Origin: Bacillota bacterium
GTDB lineage: Bacteria > Bacillota > Clostridia > Lachnospirales > Lachnospiraceae
Assembly (NCBI GenBank): GCA_023415475.1
Contig: JAEZKL010000169.1
Location: 1 to 21,884, forward strand
Direction of reading: 5' to 3'
Length of the DNA stretch: 21,884 bases
Shown: piece after piece, positions 1 through 7,839 of the stretch
Position numbering within the stretch: the stretch's first letter is position 1
Layout: every line of letters begins with the position of its first letter
Position numbers and translations under genes: made by a program
The notes under the pieces: generated by a model
The model's database searches: none
What the model was told of the DNA's origin: nothing
Seen by the model: the letters and a program-made list of their open reading frames with translations, nothing else

Positions 1-2645
1 AAACAAAGAAAGGAATATTCCCCGAATCGCGACAGGTTGAAATTACCTGCCAGTTTGTTAAAGAGCAGCGCCGGTCCCGGTAAAGAGACAGGAACAAGAA
101 ATAAGCTTATGATTAGAATTATTTTAGCGAAACCTTTCAGCTCTGATGAACCCAACCCCCAAAGTACTCCTAATATAATAAACAGAAGCAACGGGCTATA
201 CTGAAGGTAATTAAACAATTCCTGAAGCGGTTTTTCAACAATTGATTGGGTCAAAACTCCGGTAGGGGCCTTTTGCAACAAGCTTCCGGCAATGGAATTG
301 AAGACCTCTGTTCCGGTATACATCAAATAGGTCACTGCCGATACGAAAAACAAAAGTAATAGATTCAAATTCACGAATCGTTCAGAGCTGGCAACACGGT
401 AAAAGGACTGCAAAATATAGAATAGAACTAAGATCAATACAATAAAAGGCATAGATGCAGTATGATACATTATGATACCTACTAATATAAGCATGCATAA
501 GGCAGACTTTATATAGGTTTTCTTTTGTACCAGCAAGAAGATCAAAAGTCCTTCAAGGAGAAAGATTATACTCCTGGGGATGGAATACATTCCATAGAAA
601 ATGACATCGGTATTGAAGCACATAAAAAGAGCAGATAATAGAGCAGTTTTTTTATTAAAAAATAAAAATTTTAACGTAATCAAATAGACAACAATGACCA
701 GACACCCGTAAATCAGTCCGTTTGTAATGAACATAGCCTGAGCCGGAGTGACCTGCAGGTTCATAATTTGATATATAAATGAACACAAAATATGCCATAA
801 AGGAAAGGCTTCATAGTTATCAAAGGTTTGATCGATAAAGCCTGTTTGTATGAGATTTTCAAGTGCCCATGAGTGGAAAAGTCCATCGGTTCTGCCAATG
901 AAAAAATAATATTTTAATGTAACTCCCCAGATAATATTTAAGAAAAGCATAATAATTTGCAGTAAGATTAAGTTGCTTTGTTTGCTGCTAACCTCTTCTG
1001 AATATAATATCTGTGCTAAAATCATTACGCCCATAACTGCAATCAAAAGATAATAAAATATTATTCTCACGGGGAAGAAATACAAAATGAGAATTGAAAT
1101 AAAGCAGCATATTAAAAAGCCAAGCATCAAAAGCTCTTTCAAATTACTGTTTATACTGAAAATAACATTAGCCTTATGTTTTAATTTCAGCCATAGGATA
1201 GGAGCTGCCAGCATAGGGATAACTAAATAAATACCCAATAAAAATAAATTATATTGCTTTAACAATATAGGGACAACAAATCCTGCTACTGCAAAAATAC
1301 ATATCATGATTAAGAAGATTTTTTGAGTAATGACGTATTGATCGGTACTGTATATAAATTTCATTCGTTTCATCCACCAGGAACGAATCACTTTTGTTTT
1401 TTTCATGTATTCTGCTTTGCATTTGCCTGCTATTTTTATCATTGCAGTTTTTACATACGGCGCGGCTATGACTAGCGTTAAGACTAAGTGAGTGAATAGC
1501 CAGGCATAACCGACACCGATGATATGATATCTGGGTATCAAGCAGAAACTGGCACTTATTAAAAGAATGAAAAGAAGCAGATTGAATTTTATGTTTTTTT
1601 CAACCTTCATTTTGATGTTTTGCACAGTGATAAATACCATATAGATCACGGCAAATAAGCTTGCGATAATTACTAATAATAGTAGATCATATGCTTCCAT
1701 ATATTCTTTGTCGATAAATCCAAGAATGCTTTTACCCCACAAGCCTATAACGACTGTTAGTGGAATCAGGAACAGGTATGCCGTAGCGAAAGCTTTCATA
1801 ACAATACGCTTAAGTGGCCGGCCGCGACTACCTTCTATAAATAAAGATGTACTTAGCGCATTAGGAACAATTAATGCGAAATTACCTATAGCCATTGCCA
1901 CATAATATATGGCGGCTTCTTCCTGACCAATTAATTGCAGCACCATGATTGGCAGGATTAAGATCGGGGCCTCCGTTAATAGATTCGAAATATAACTTCC
2001 AATCGAAAATTTGAAGGATTCTTGTACAAAGGATCTGTCTATCTCACGAATATTTAATTTAACCTCCTTGCGTAATACCCATAAAGAGAACACAGCAGCG
2101 AGTATATAACAGATACCCAAAGATAAAAAAATCCCGAAATTCTTTGAATACACCAGGGGAATTAAAAGAAATATCCGAAGTGAAAGCAGTACGGTTTGAA
2201 TAAAAAGGTATTGTCCCTTTCGTAGCGCCAGTAACATATTACCCGAAATCAAGGTAATAGAATTACATACAGCAATCACGATAAAGAGCATTGCTCTTGT
2301 AAAATTCATGTCAAGGGTCGCCTGAAGGATAATTGCGATCAAACTGATCATGGCGGAAGCAACAGTGGTTATAACAAGGCTTGTATTAAACATTTTACTT
2401 TTGTCTGAAATCTCTATATATCGAATGATAGAAAGATCAAAGCCAAATCGAGAAAACAGCATAACTAAACCGAGCGAAGAAATTAATGCTGTAGCCATAC
2501 CAACATTGGTAATTGAGTATAGTTTGGCTGCAATTACCCAAAAAAGAATGCCGGTTGAAGCATTAAGTATCCTGCTCAAAACCAAATATATTGAATTCCT
2601 GTAAAGGTGATCCTGTAAGACCTCCGGTAATTTAATTCGAGACAT
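1..2645 (-). CDS. Wzx-like flippase fused to GT-C-like membrane protein, partial
   Basis: The frame is open without a stop from ATG at 2645 down to base 1, giving at least 881 codons, so the 3' end lies outside the window. Residues 1 to about 410 look like a MOP-superfamily polysaccharide flippase: an amphipathic start (MSRIKLPEVLQDHLYRNSIY), then about a dozen hydrophobic segments with short polar loops and a typical TEAPILILPIMV segment. Residues about 430 to 881 are a second multi-pass membrane region. It contains an extracytoplasmic-type loop, RTDGLFHSWALENLIQTG, with D587 and H591, reminiscent of the acidic first loop of GT-C glycosyltransferases. The likely job is moving a lipid-linked glycan across the membrane and perhaps adding a sugar outside. 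The start is uncertain: ATG at 2657 and GTG at 2669 are in frame, and the AAGAAAGG motif is spaced acceptably only for 2645. The flippase assignment is fairly firm and the GT-C one is tentative. Confidence 0.8.
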   Translation of the reverse strand, partial: MSRIKLPEVLQDHLYRNSIYLVLSRILNASTGILFWVIAAKLYSITNVGMATALISSLGLVMLFSRFGFDLSIIRYIEISDKSKMFNTSLVITTVASAMISLIAIILQATLDMNFTRAMLFIVIAVCNSITLISGNMLLALRKGQYLFIQTVLLSLRIFLLIPLVYSKNFGIFLSLGICYILAAVFSLWVLRKEVKLNIREIDRSFVQESFKFSIGSYISNLLTEAPILILPIMVLQLIGQEEAAIYYVAMAIGNFALIVPNALSTSLFIEGSRGRPLKRIVMKAFATAYLFLIPLTVVIGLWGKSILGFIDKEYMEAYDLLLLVIIASLFAVIYMVFITVQNIKMKVEKNIKFNLLLFILLISASFCLIPRYHIIGVGYAWLFTHLVLTLVIAAPYVKTAMIKIAGKCKAEYMKKTKVIRSWWMKRMKFIYSTDQYVITQKIFLIMICIFAVAGFVVPILLKQYNLFLLGIYLVIPMLAAPILWLKLKHKANVIFSINSNLKELLMLGFLICCFISILILYFFPVRIIFYYLLIAVMGVMILAQILYSEEVSSKQSNLILLQIIMLFLNIIWGVTLKYYFFIGRTDGLFHSWALENLIQTGFIDQTFDNYEAFPLWHILCSFIYQIMNLQVTPAQAMFITNGLIYGCLVIVVYLITLKFLFFNKKTALLSALFMCFNTDVIFYGMYSIPRSIIFLLEGLLIFLLVQKKTYIKSALCMLILVGIIMYHTASMPFIVLILVLFYILQSFYRVASSERFVNLNLLLLFFVSAVTYLMYTGTEVFNSIAGSLLQKAPTGVLTQSIVEKPLQELFNYLQYSPLLLFIILGVLWGLGSSELKGFAKIILIISLFLVPVSLPGPALLFNKLAGNFNLSRFGEYSFLC

Positions 2646-2672
2646 ATCAATAACCATGCCTTTCTTCACAAA

Positions 2673-2836
2673 GTGAATTGTCAACAATTCACACTAAACT
2701 TACATGCTGCATTTTCGATGCGGCCCAATACCCGGAAGAACAAGGAGTGGGCACCTCATATGTGAATTTATGTTCTTCAAATTCACATTGCGGACCTTCG
2801 CAGTTCTTCCCGTGTGAACAGTTTTTTAGTTCACAC
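2673..2836 (-). repeat. Intergenic hairpin cascade, composite copy of a locus-specific repeat
   Basis: This gap holds at least four inverted repeats. They are GTGTGAAC/GTTCACAC (2812-2836, containing the stop codon of the upstream FemAB-like gene), ATGTGAATTT/AAATTCACAT (2760-2788), GCTGCATTTTCGATGCGGC (2706-2724) and GTGAATTG/CAATTCAC (2673-2692). GGAAGAAC/GTTCTTCC arms additionally enclose the second hairpin. The units resemble those at 7802, 10959 and 11638. None ends in a clear T-tract, so these are not plain terminators. Confidence 0.7.
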
Positions 2837-3851
2837 TCTTCTTATGGGCTAACCTTAAATTTTTCTTTACGAATTTAAAATAGACAGCTTCAGCTAATTT
2901 CCCTAATAGATCTTTTTTTTCAATTGTAAAATATAATTCCAATTGCGGATTGAATTTTGATCGGTAAGCACATAGACTCTGCTTGTTGGCGCCGCATATT
3001 TCAAAGGTCTCAAACCCCATCGACTTAGCCTCCTGCATTAGCTGCCAAATCATAAATTCGTTAACATTTTTATATTTACTATCGTTTGATTTAGGTAATC
3101 CCATCCACCCCAGATATCTGTTATAAGCTTGATTCAGCGTAGATCCAATGAGTTTGTCATTATCATATAGGCAATTTAGGATTAAGTTTTTGGGATAGGC
3201 ATTAATCGCTTCGTTAAGAAAAGCCGAATCCACAGCATGATTTAAGCCTTGGTCATTATACCTTTCCGTCAGCAAACTCGTTAGAATTGAAGTATCGTTA
3301 TATTTTACTAATTGACATTTCAATTCTTCGCCCTTCCGGATATTCTGCCTGCATACAGAAGAGAAGCCATCCCAGATCTCCTTAAGTTCGGGCTTTAAAT
3401 TTATCATATAAGTATATTTTGGCTTCACCTGATAGTTCAGCCATTGAAAAGGTCTTATATCAAGAAAACCCGGTACCAGTGTAACCGAAAAATAGTTGGG
3501 AGCTATTTTTTTAATTTCATTATCAATTTCTTGTACGATTACATTGAGGTAGGATTCTCTCTTGTCTTGTTTCATACCTTCGAAGCCCTTCTCCACGACC
3601 GGTCCAAGGTAGGGAATGCCTGCTTGTGGGGGAGGGGAGAATAATAGCTTTACACCTGCAATTCTCTTATAAAAAAGAGGGAAAACACATATTAATCGCT
3701 CTCCTTTGTATATCCCATAAGGCAATAATTGATAGCCCGTATATTTTTCTGTCAGCTTAAGGAATTCCCATTTATGATAAAGCAGACCATGGGGATTGTC
3801 ATCAACAAAGCCATCCCACTGGATCTGATCGGTTATATAATTAATAGCCAT
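2826..3851 (-). CDS. FemAB/GNAT-like acyltransferase (first copy)
   Basis: The protein is 341 aa. It begins at ATG 3851 (MAINYITDQIQWDGF), which has a GGTGGGG ribosome binding site and overlaps the upstream stop by 11 nt. A longer reading from 3974 only covers the neighbour. The pattern is that of a double-GNAT FemAB-like protein (Acetyltransf_6/BioF2-like). It has an N-terminal GNAT half with FPLFYKRIAGVKLLFSPPP, then YTYMINLKPELKEIW followed by CRQNIRKGEE, where a sugar- or peptide-transferring GNAT binds, then a C-terminal half ending in EICGANKQSLCAYRSKFNP. Family members transfer amino acids or acyl groups to cell-wall precursors or surface glycans. It is paralogous to the gene at 5979, sharing the PL-x-[FY]-K-[KR]-IAG block. 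It is translationally coupled to the deacetylase upstream. The exact donor and acceptor cannot be read from sequence. Confidence 0.82.
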   Translation of the reverse strand: MAINYITDQIQWDGFVDDNPHGLLYHKWEFLKLTEKYTGYQLLPYGIYKGERLICVFPLFYKRIAGVKLLFSPPPQAGIPYLGPVVEKGFEGMKQDKRESYLNVIVQEIDNEIKKIAPNYFSVTLVPGFLDIRPFQWLNYQVKPKYTYMINLKPELKEIWDGFSSVCRQNIRKGEELKCQLVKYNDTSILTSLLTERYNDQGLNHAVDSAFLNEAINAYPKNLILNCLYDNDKLIGSTLNQAYNRYLGWMGLPKSNDSKYKNVNEFMIWQLMQEAKSMGFETFEICGANKQSLCAYRSKFNPQLELYFTIEKKDLLGKLAEAVYFKFVKKNLRLAHKKSVN

Positions 3852-4875
3852 TTTCACCCCACCATTTATAAATTTCTTCTCCTGACGCCATCCATGCGTC
3901 TCTTTGAATGCCATATTGTAAAATCTTTTCATATAGTTCAGCCCAGCGGTCTCTAAAAGGGCAACTGAATACATTATTATGCCAAAGGATCGTTATGACT
4001 CCCTTGTTTAATTCCACTTTTTCAAGAAGCTGTTTGATCAGCTCCCATGCCTCATCAGGCTTTGCAAAGTCAAACATGGCACTCTCCATCACATGTAAGG
4101 GTAATTCATAGATATCCATCCACTCTTGGCGCTGTATATGATAAGGCCGGAAGGGGTGGCACATTCCATTACGAAACCCCACCATATTGGTATAGCCATA
4201 CGTTGTATCATATTTAAAACCACATTTTTCAAGGAGTTCCCAGGTATCGGGAATCTGAAATCTTAGGTAATGATTTCTATATCCGACAACTTTTCTTCCT
4301 AAGACACTTTCTAACCTTTGTTTCTCTCGTTTTATTGCGTCAATATCATGGTAGGAATAATAGCCTCCATGCAGTCCTACTTCCCAACCGCTTCGGGCGA
4401 TCGATTTAACCTCATCTTCAATGTCCTCGATATTATACCGGAACCTCCTGGGATCCCGTTCCGCTGTCATGAAATAAAAAGAGGATTTGGCGTTATACTT
4501 CTTTTCCAGATCCATAATCTTTTGAAAATTGATATAGGGACTCGCTTTTTTTTTCATTGGATTCCCAAATAAGTAGTATTTTAATCCACTCCAATCCTTT
4601 CTCCCCAGACTGTACAAACCGGACAATATCCGATGGGAGAAAGGAGGATAGATATCATCTACATCATGGGTCAAACAGATAGCGAATTTCTTATTATCCG
4701 GATAGACGATTTGGTATCCCATTTTTATAAGCTGCTCCGAAACAACCGGAACCATTACCTTTGACCTGCTAAAGCCGATATATTTCGAGTCTGTACTTGG
4801 GTGTTCTTTTTCATTCACAAACGTCTTCCAAAGCTCCGGATGCTGTTTCAGGCTATTCAATTGATCCATATTCAT
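3841..4875 (-). CDS. Polysaccharide deacetylase-like protein (NodB/CE4 fold)
   Basis: The protein is 344 aa. A NodB-type deacetylase core is visible: LTHDVDD at 68-74 replaces the classical TFDDG metal/catalytic motif, GLHGGYYSYHD at 168-177 supplies the two metal histidines (H169, H176), and GYRNHYLRF at 198-206 matches the RxP-like motif 3 region. About 60 extra N-terminal residues precede the fold, and no signal peptide or membrane anchor is visible. It probably acts in the cytoplasm on a lipid-linked or nucleotide-linked intermediate, removing an N-acetyl group. The free amine could be the acceptor for the FemAB-like acyltransferase encoded next, with which it overlaps by 11 nt. The fold is secure and the substrate is unknown. 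Some proteins of this divergent family may not be active deacetylases. Confidence 0.85.
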   Translation of the reverse strand: MNMDQLNSLKQHPELWKTFVNEKEHPSTDSKYIGFSRSKVMVPVVSEQLIKMGYQIVYPDNKKFAICLTHDVDDIYPPFSHRILSGLYSLGRKDWSGLKYYLFGNPMKKKASPYINFQKIMDLEKKYNAKSSFYFMTAERDPRRFRYNIEDIEDEVKSIARSGWEVGLHGGYYSYHDIDAIKREKQRLESVLGRKVVGYRNHYLRFQIPDTWELLEKCGFKYDTTYGYTNMVGFRNGMCHPFRPYHIQRQEWMDIYELPLHVMESAMFDFAKPDEAWELIKQLLEKVELNKGVITILWHNNVFSCPFRDRWAELYEKILQYGIQRDAWMASGEEIYKWWGENGY

Positions 4876-4895
4876 AATTTTTAGTATTCACCGCC

Positions 4896-5954
4896 TTAAC
4901 TTAATTGGGCTTCTAAACAGGATGTAATAAAAGCCCCTGCTGAAGCAATACTTCGGGGATAGTTCTCAACAAACCACACCATGAAAGAGGTGACATCGAT
5001 TTTATCCTGCAAAAGACGATTGCGCTTCTGTTCCCATGTGATTTTTATATCAGGAATTTGTGCTAATTCGATTGCTTTTTTTAAAGCCTGATCAGAGTCC
5101 CTATAGCTGAATATTAAGCCGTATTTATTCTCCAGTTCTCGAAATATACCCAAGTTTTGTTGCCCAATAAAGCTATTGCATCTCACAACGGGTATGCCCA
5201 TTACTGCTGCCTCCGTTGTCATCGAACCGGAATCCGTTACCAGCAGATTAGCTCCTGATAAGAAGACATGCATTTCTTCTGGTTTAATGTTTAATTTATA
5301 TCCTTCCAGATCAGCGGGTAGGGGGGCTTCAGAAGAAATATAAACAGCCGAATATCTACTGAGCTCCTGAACTAATCTCCTTTTAAAATCTATCTCAAAA
5401 CCCTCCTTGCCAACGTCATGAAAAGCTCTGGAAACAAAACGTAATATCGTTACCGGGCCTATGGGCTGATTTGTATGATCTCGCAAAAACCTTTGGGGAT
5501 GAAGATAGGCAAGCTCCTTATAGCCAGGTATATTAACTATTTTCTTGCCTGTTTTTTCAAATCCCGAAAACGCACAAATTGTGTCAGCGAACCATTTGTA
5601 GTATCGGAAGGTGAAATCATCTCCATCAAAAATAATGCTGGGCTTCCCCATTAACCGAGCCACATGAGCGGCTCTTACAGAACCGAAACCCACAAAAATA
5701 TCTGGCTTCATTGCTCTTACGGCTTTGAATATTTTAATATCCATGATTGGTACATTCAAAATCTTTTCAAGCAATGAGTCACCATAATTCCCCATATTTG
5801 TATAATCAAAACCATAGGCTTGCAGTAAATCGATAGCAATATCTTTTTCACTGACAGTTATGAGCACCTGATGGCCTTTTTTTTCCATTTCTTTCATGAA
5901 GTTTTTAAAAAAGTGTACTTGAGAGGGATGACCAATATCAACGACAATTCTCAT
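4896..5954 (-). CDS. DUF354 family protein, GT-B/epimerase-like
   Basis: The protein is 352 aa and starts at ATG 5954 behind AGGAAGAG. The N-terminus MRIVVDIGHPSQVHFFKNF is the hallmark of DUF354. This family has a GT-B fold related to UDP-GlcNAc 2-epimerases and MurG-like transferases and is common in polysaccharide loci. The C-terminal half holds the nucleotide-binding-like stretch LLVTDSGSMTTEAAVMGIPV (about residues 234-253), where the acidic/Ser-rich loop of GT-B proteins contacts the sugar nucleotide. There is no signal peptide. It may be a glycosyltransferase, or alternatively a 2-epimerase filling the WbpI-like step that is otherwise missing from this locus. Sequence alone does not separate these options. 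Confidence 0.8.
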   Translation of the reverse strand: MRIVVDIGHPSQVHFFKNFMKEMEKKGHQVLITVSEKDIAIDLLQAYGFDYTNMGNYGDSLLEKILNVPIMDIKIFKAVRAMKPDIFVGFGSVRAAHVARLMGKPSIIFDGDDFTFRYYKWFADTICAFSGFEKTGKKIVNIPGYKELAYLHPQRFLRDHTNQPIGPVTILRFVSRAFHDVGKEGFEIDFKRRLVQELSRYSAVYISSEAPLPADLEGYKLNIKPEEMHVFLSGANLLVTDSGSMTTEAAVMGIPVVRCNSFIGQQNLGIFRELENKYGLIFSYRDSDQALKKAIELAQIPDIKITWEQKRNRLLQDKIDVTSFMVWFVENYPRSIASAGAFITSCLEAQLS

Positions 5955-5978
5955 GGTTCTCTTCCTTACAGATATTTT

Positions 5979-6971
5979 TTAATGAAGCAATTTACTACAG
6001 ATTTTAGAGGGAATTCCCCCCTTATTCCAAGTACTTCTGAAAGCGGCAAAAGCGGAGTTGGTCAAACAATTGCCCCTTGTTATTTCCATATACGGCTTCT
6101 GCACCGCTCCAAAACCTCTAAAAACAGATTCAATGTTCTCATACATGGAACCCTCGACATCAAAACTATGAGATACCTGACCGGCAAATTTGATTGCTTC
6201 CCATAACGCCAAAAAGTGGGCGCCGCAGGTATTTAAAGCAGGGTCTGCTCCTCCCATCAGATAGTAGGCAGCCTTTTGGTTATAAACGATATACACTGCA
6301 GCATGGATTTGACCGGCGCCGTCGACTGCAAAAAACATTTTTCTGGCATTATTTTTCCCACAGGCCTCATCCATGCGATATACATACTCCCTGGAATAAG
6401 GAAGCATCAGATTCTGTCTTTTAAATGTCAGCTCATTTAGATCAAGAAATTGATCCAAACTAAGGTCTGTTACGACCTTTATCTCATTCTTCAAAGCAAG
6501 ATTAATTTTCCGTTTCGTGCTGTACCGCACATTCTCCCAGACTTGGTTCAAATCAGATAAATCTTCTAATATATAAGTATAGCGTGTTGTTTGTTTAAAC
6601 CTAGCCCAACTAAGAGGCAGCCAATTAGTAAATTCAACGGGAAAGCGCTGATAAAACAAGGCGTGTTTAGGCAGAAGCGTGGTAAGTTCTGACATTAAGC
6701 CCATCTCATCGGATAGTTTTTCGGCATACTTTAATTTTCGTGAGGGTGCAAACATAATTCCCAGCCTGGGCGTAAGAGGAGGCAGCAGGATCAGATTAAG
6801 TCCTGCTATTTTTTTAAAAGTCAGTGGCCAGGCGGCCAAAATTTCCTCGTTCCTCTTAATAGATAATATTTGATAATTATTTTGCGTTACCGCTTCGAGC
6901 CACCATGATTTTTGAAATAAAGAACCCTGTGGGCTGGAATCTACGAACTTATCATATATCTCGTCATTCAT
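5979..6971 (-). CDS. FemAB/GNAT-like acyltransferase (second copy)
   Basis: The protein is 330 aa, with start ATG 6971 behind AAGGTGACAAGTAA. It shows the same two-GNAT layout as the protein at 2826: WPLTFKKIAGLNLILLPPLTP in the first half, then RYTYILEDLSDLNQVW followed by STKRKINLALKN, and a C-terminal half with YYLMGGADPALNTCGAHFLALW and FDVEGSMYENIESVFRGFG. The last two resemble the acyl-donor loop of FemAB-like peptidoglycan and glycan modifying enzymes. There is no membrane segment. It lies 18 nt after the GT2 gene and 24 nt before the DUF354 gene, so all three are probably co-translated. The likely role is transfer of an amino acid or acyl group to a sugar amine of the same surface glycan. 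The donor is unknown. Confidence 0.82.
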   Translation of the reverse strand: MNDEIYDKFVDSSPQGSLFQKSWWLEAVTQNNYQILSIKRNEEILAAWPLTFKKIAGLNLILLPPLTPRLGIMFAPSRKLKYAEKLSDEMGLMSELTTLLPKHALFYQRFPVEFTNWLPLSWARFKQTTRYTYILEDLSDLNQVWENVRYSTKRKINLALKNEIKVVTDLSLDQFLDLNELTFKRQNLMLPYSREYVYRMDEACGKNNARKMFFAVDGAGQIHAAVYIVYNQKAAYYLMGGADPALNTCGAHFLALWEAIKFAGQVSHSFDVEGSMYENIESVFRGFGAVQKPYMEITRGNCLTNSAFAAFRSTWNKGGIPSKICSKLLH

Positions 6972-6989
6972 TTACTTGTCACCTTAATG

Positions 6990-7727
6990 TTAAAAATGGG
7001 GGAGTATATATTTGTGTGTAATCCTCCAGATGAAGTTCCTTACAAGCAGCAACGACACCTTTCTTATATAGCTTCCATACTTTATTTTAGATCTTTCTTC
7101 ACCGTACCGGGCCGGAATCGGAACATCTCTTACATTGGCACCCAGCACATTCAATTTGGCCAAGAGGTCGTTGCAATAGCCATACCTTGGATAGATTTTA
7201 TTTAAATCAAGATGGGCGAGTGTTTCTCTATTGATTGCGGTATAACCGTTTTGTGGATCTTGAAGCGTCCAATAGCCTGAAGATACACGTGTCAACCTGG
7301 TCAGAATTACATTTCCTGTTCTCCGCCACCTGCTCATTCCTTTTGTCAACTCAGACCTGGACAATCTGTCTCCCTTACAATAATCGGCAGCTCCGTCAAC
7401 AAGCGGATCGAGTAATTTCAGTAGCTGAAACGGATCCATCTGATTATCCCCAGCCATTACTGCGACTATATCTATTTTATCATTTAAAGCCTGCCTATAC
7501 CCGGTCACAATGGCTGCGCCGACGCCTTTATTATTTCGGTGACGCGTCAGCTTTAGCCGAGAATCTTTAGGATACTCCGTGATTACTTCAAAAGTTCGAT
7601 CAGCTGAACAATCATCTATTACGTAAATCCTGTCAACATAATCAGGCATCGTTTGAATTACTTTGGTTATAAGAAGCTCCTCATTATAAGCCGGAACAAC
7701 AACTCCAATCGACCTACCTCTGTACAA
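6990..7727 (-). CDS. Family 2 glycosyltransferase, DPM1-like
   Basis: The protein is 245 aa. It starts at TTG 7727, chosen because AGGAGG sits 7 nt upstream and the GT-A fold begins at once (SIGVVVPAYNEE). GT2 landmarks are VIDDCSADRT (D38, D39; nucleotide binding), MAGDNQMDP (92-99; the metal-binding acidic loop), KGDRL, and QDPQNGYTAINRE (156-168). This arrangement is that of dolichol-phosphate mannose synthase-like or undecaprenyl-phosphate glycosyltransferases, which move a sugar from a nucleotide donor to a polyprenyl phosphate. No C-terminal transmembrane anchor is seen, only a basic, partly hydrophobic tail. The enzyme should make a lipid-linked sugar on the inner membrane face, a plausible donor for the GT-C-like region of the protein at 1-2645. 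The neighbouring reductase may act on the same lipid. Confidence 0.88.
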   Translation of the reverse strand: MYRGRSIGVVVPAYNEELLITKVIQTMPDYVDRIYVIDDCSADRTFEVITEYPKDSRLKLTRHRNNKGVGAAIVTGYRQALNDKIDIVAVMAGDNQMDPFQLLKLLDPLVDGAADYCKGDRLSRSELTKGMSRWRRTGNVILTRLTRVSSGYWTLQDPQNGYTAINRETLAHLDLNKIYPRYGYCNDLLAKLNVLGANVRDVPIPARYGEERSKIKYGSYIRKVSLLLVRNFIWRITHKYILPHF

Positions 7728-7801
7728 AGTCAGTCCTCCTGTTCTAACGCATAGTAATAACCATGTCTTTCAGCATACTAACACAACATGCCTACCCTTT
7801 G

Positions 7802-7838
7802 TAGTGTGAATTATGCTTTTCAATAATTCACACTATTC
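7802..7838 (-). repeat. 13-bp perfect inverted repeat, AGTGTGAATTAT family
   Basis: TAGTGTGAATTAT and ATAATTCACACTA pair perfectly around an 8-nt loop (7802-7835). The unit begins with GAATAG only one base past the stop codon of the reductase gene and has no T-tract after it. It is the best-preserved copy of the first half of the repeat also seen at 11638-11690. Confidence 0.75.
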
Positions 7839-7839
7839 A

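Noticed and set aside
2678..2878. Plus-strand frame of 66 codons over the hairpin cascade
   Set aside because: The peptide is just the translated inverted repeats and overlaps the end of the FemAB-like gene.
3852..3974. Longer N-terminus for the first FemAB-like gene
   Set aside because: These 41 codons lie inside the deacetylase gene, and a good start with ribosome binding site exists at 3851.
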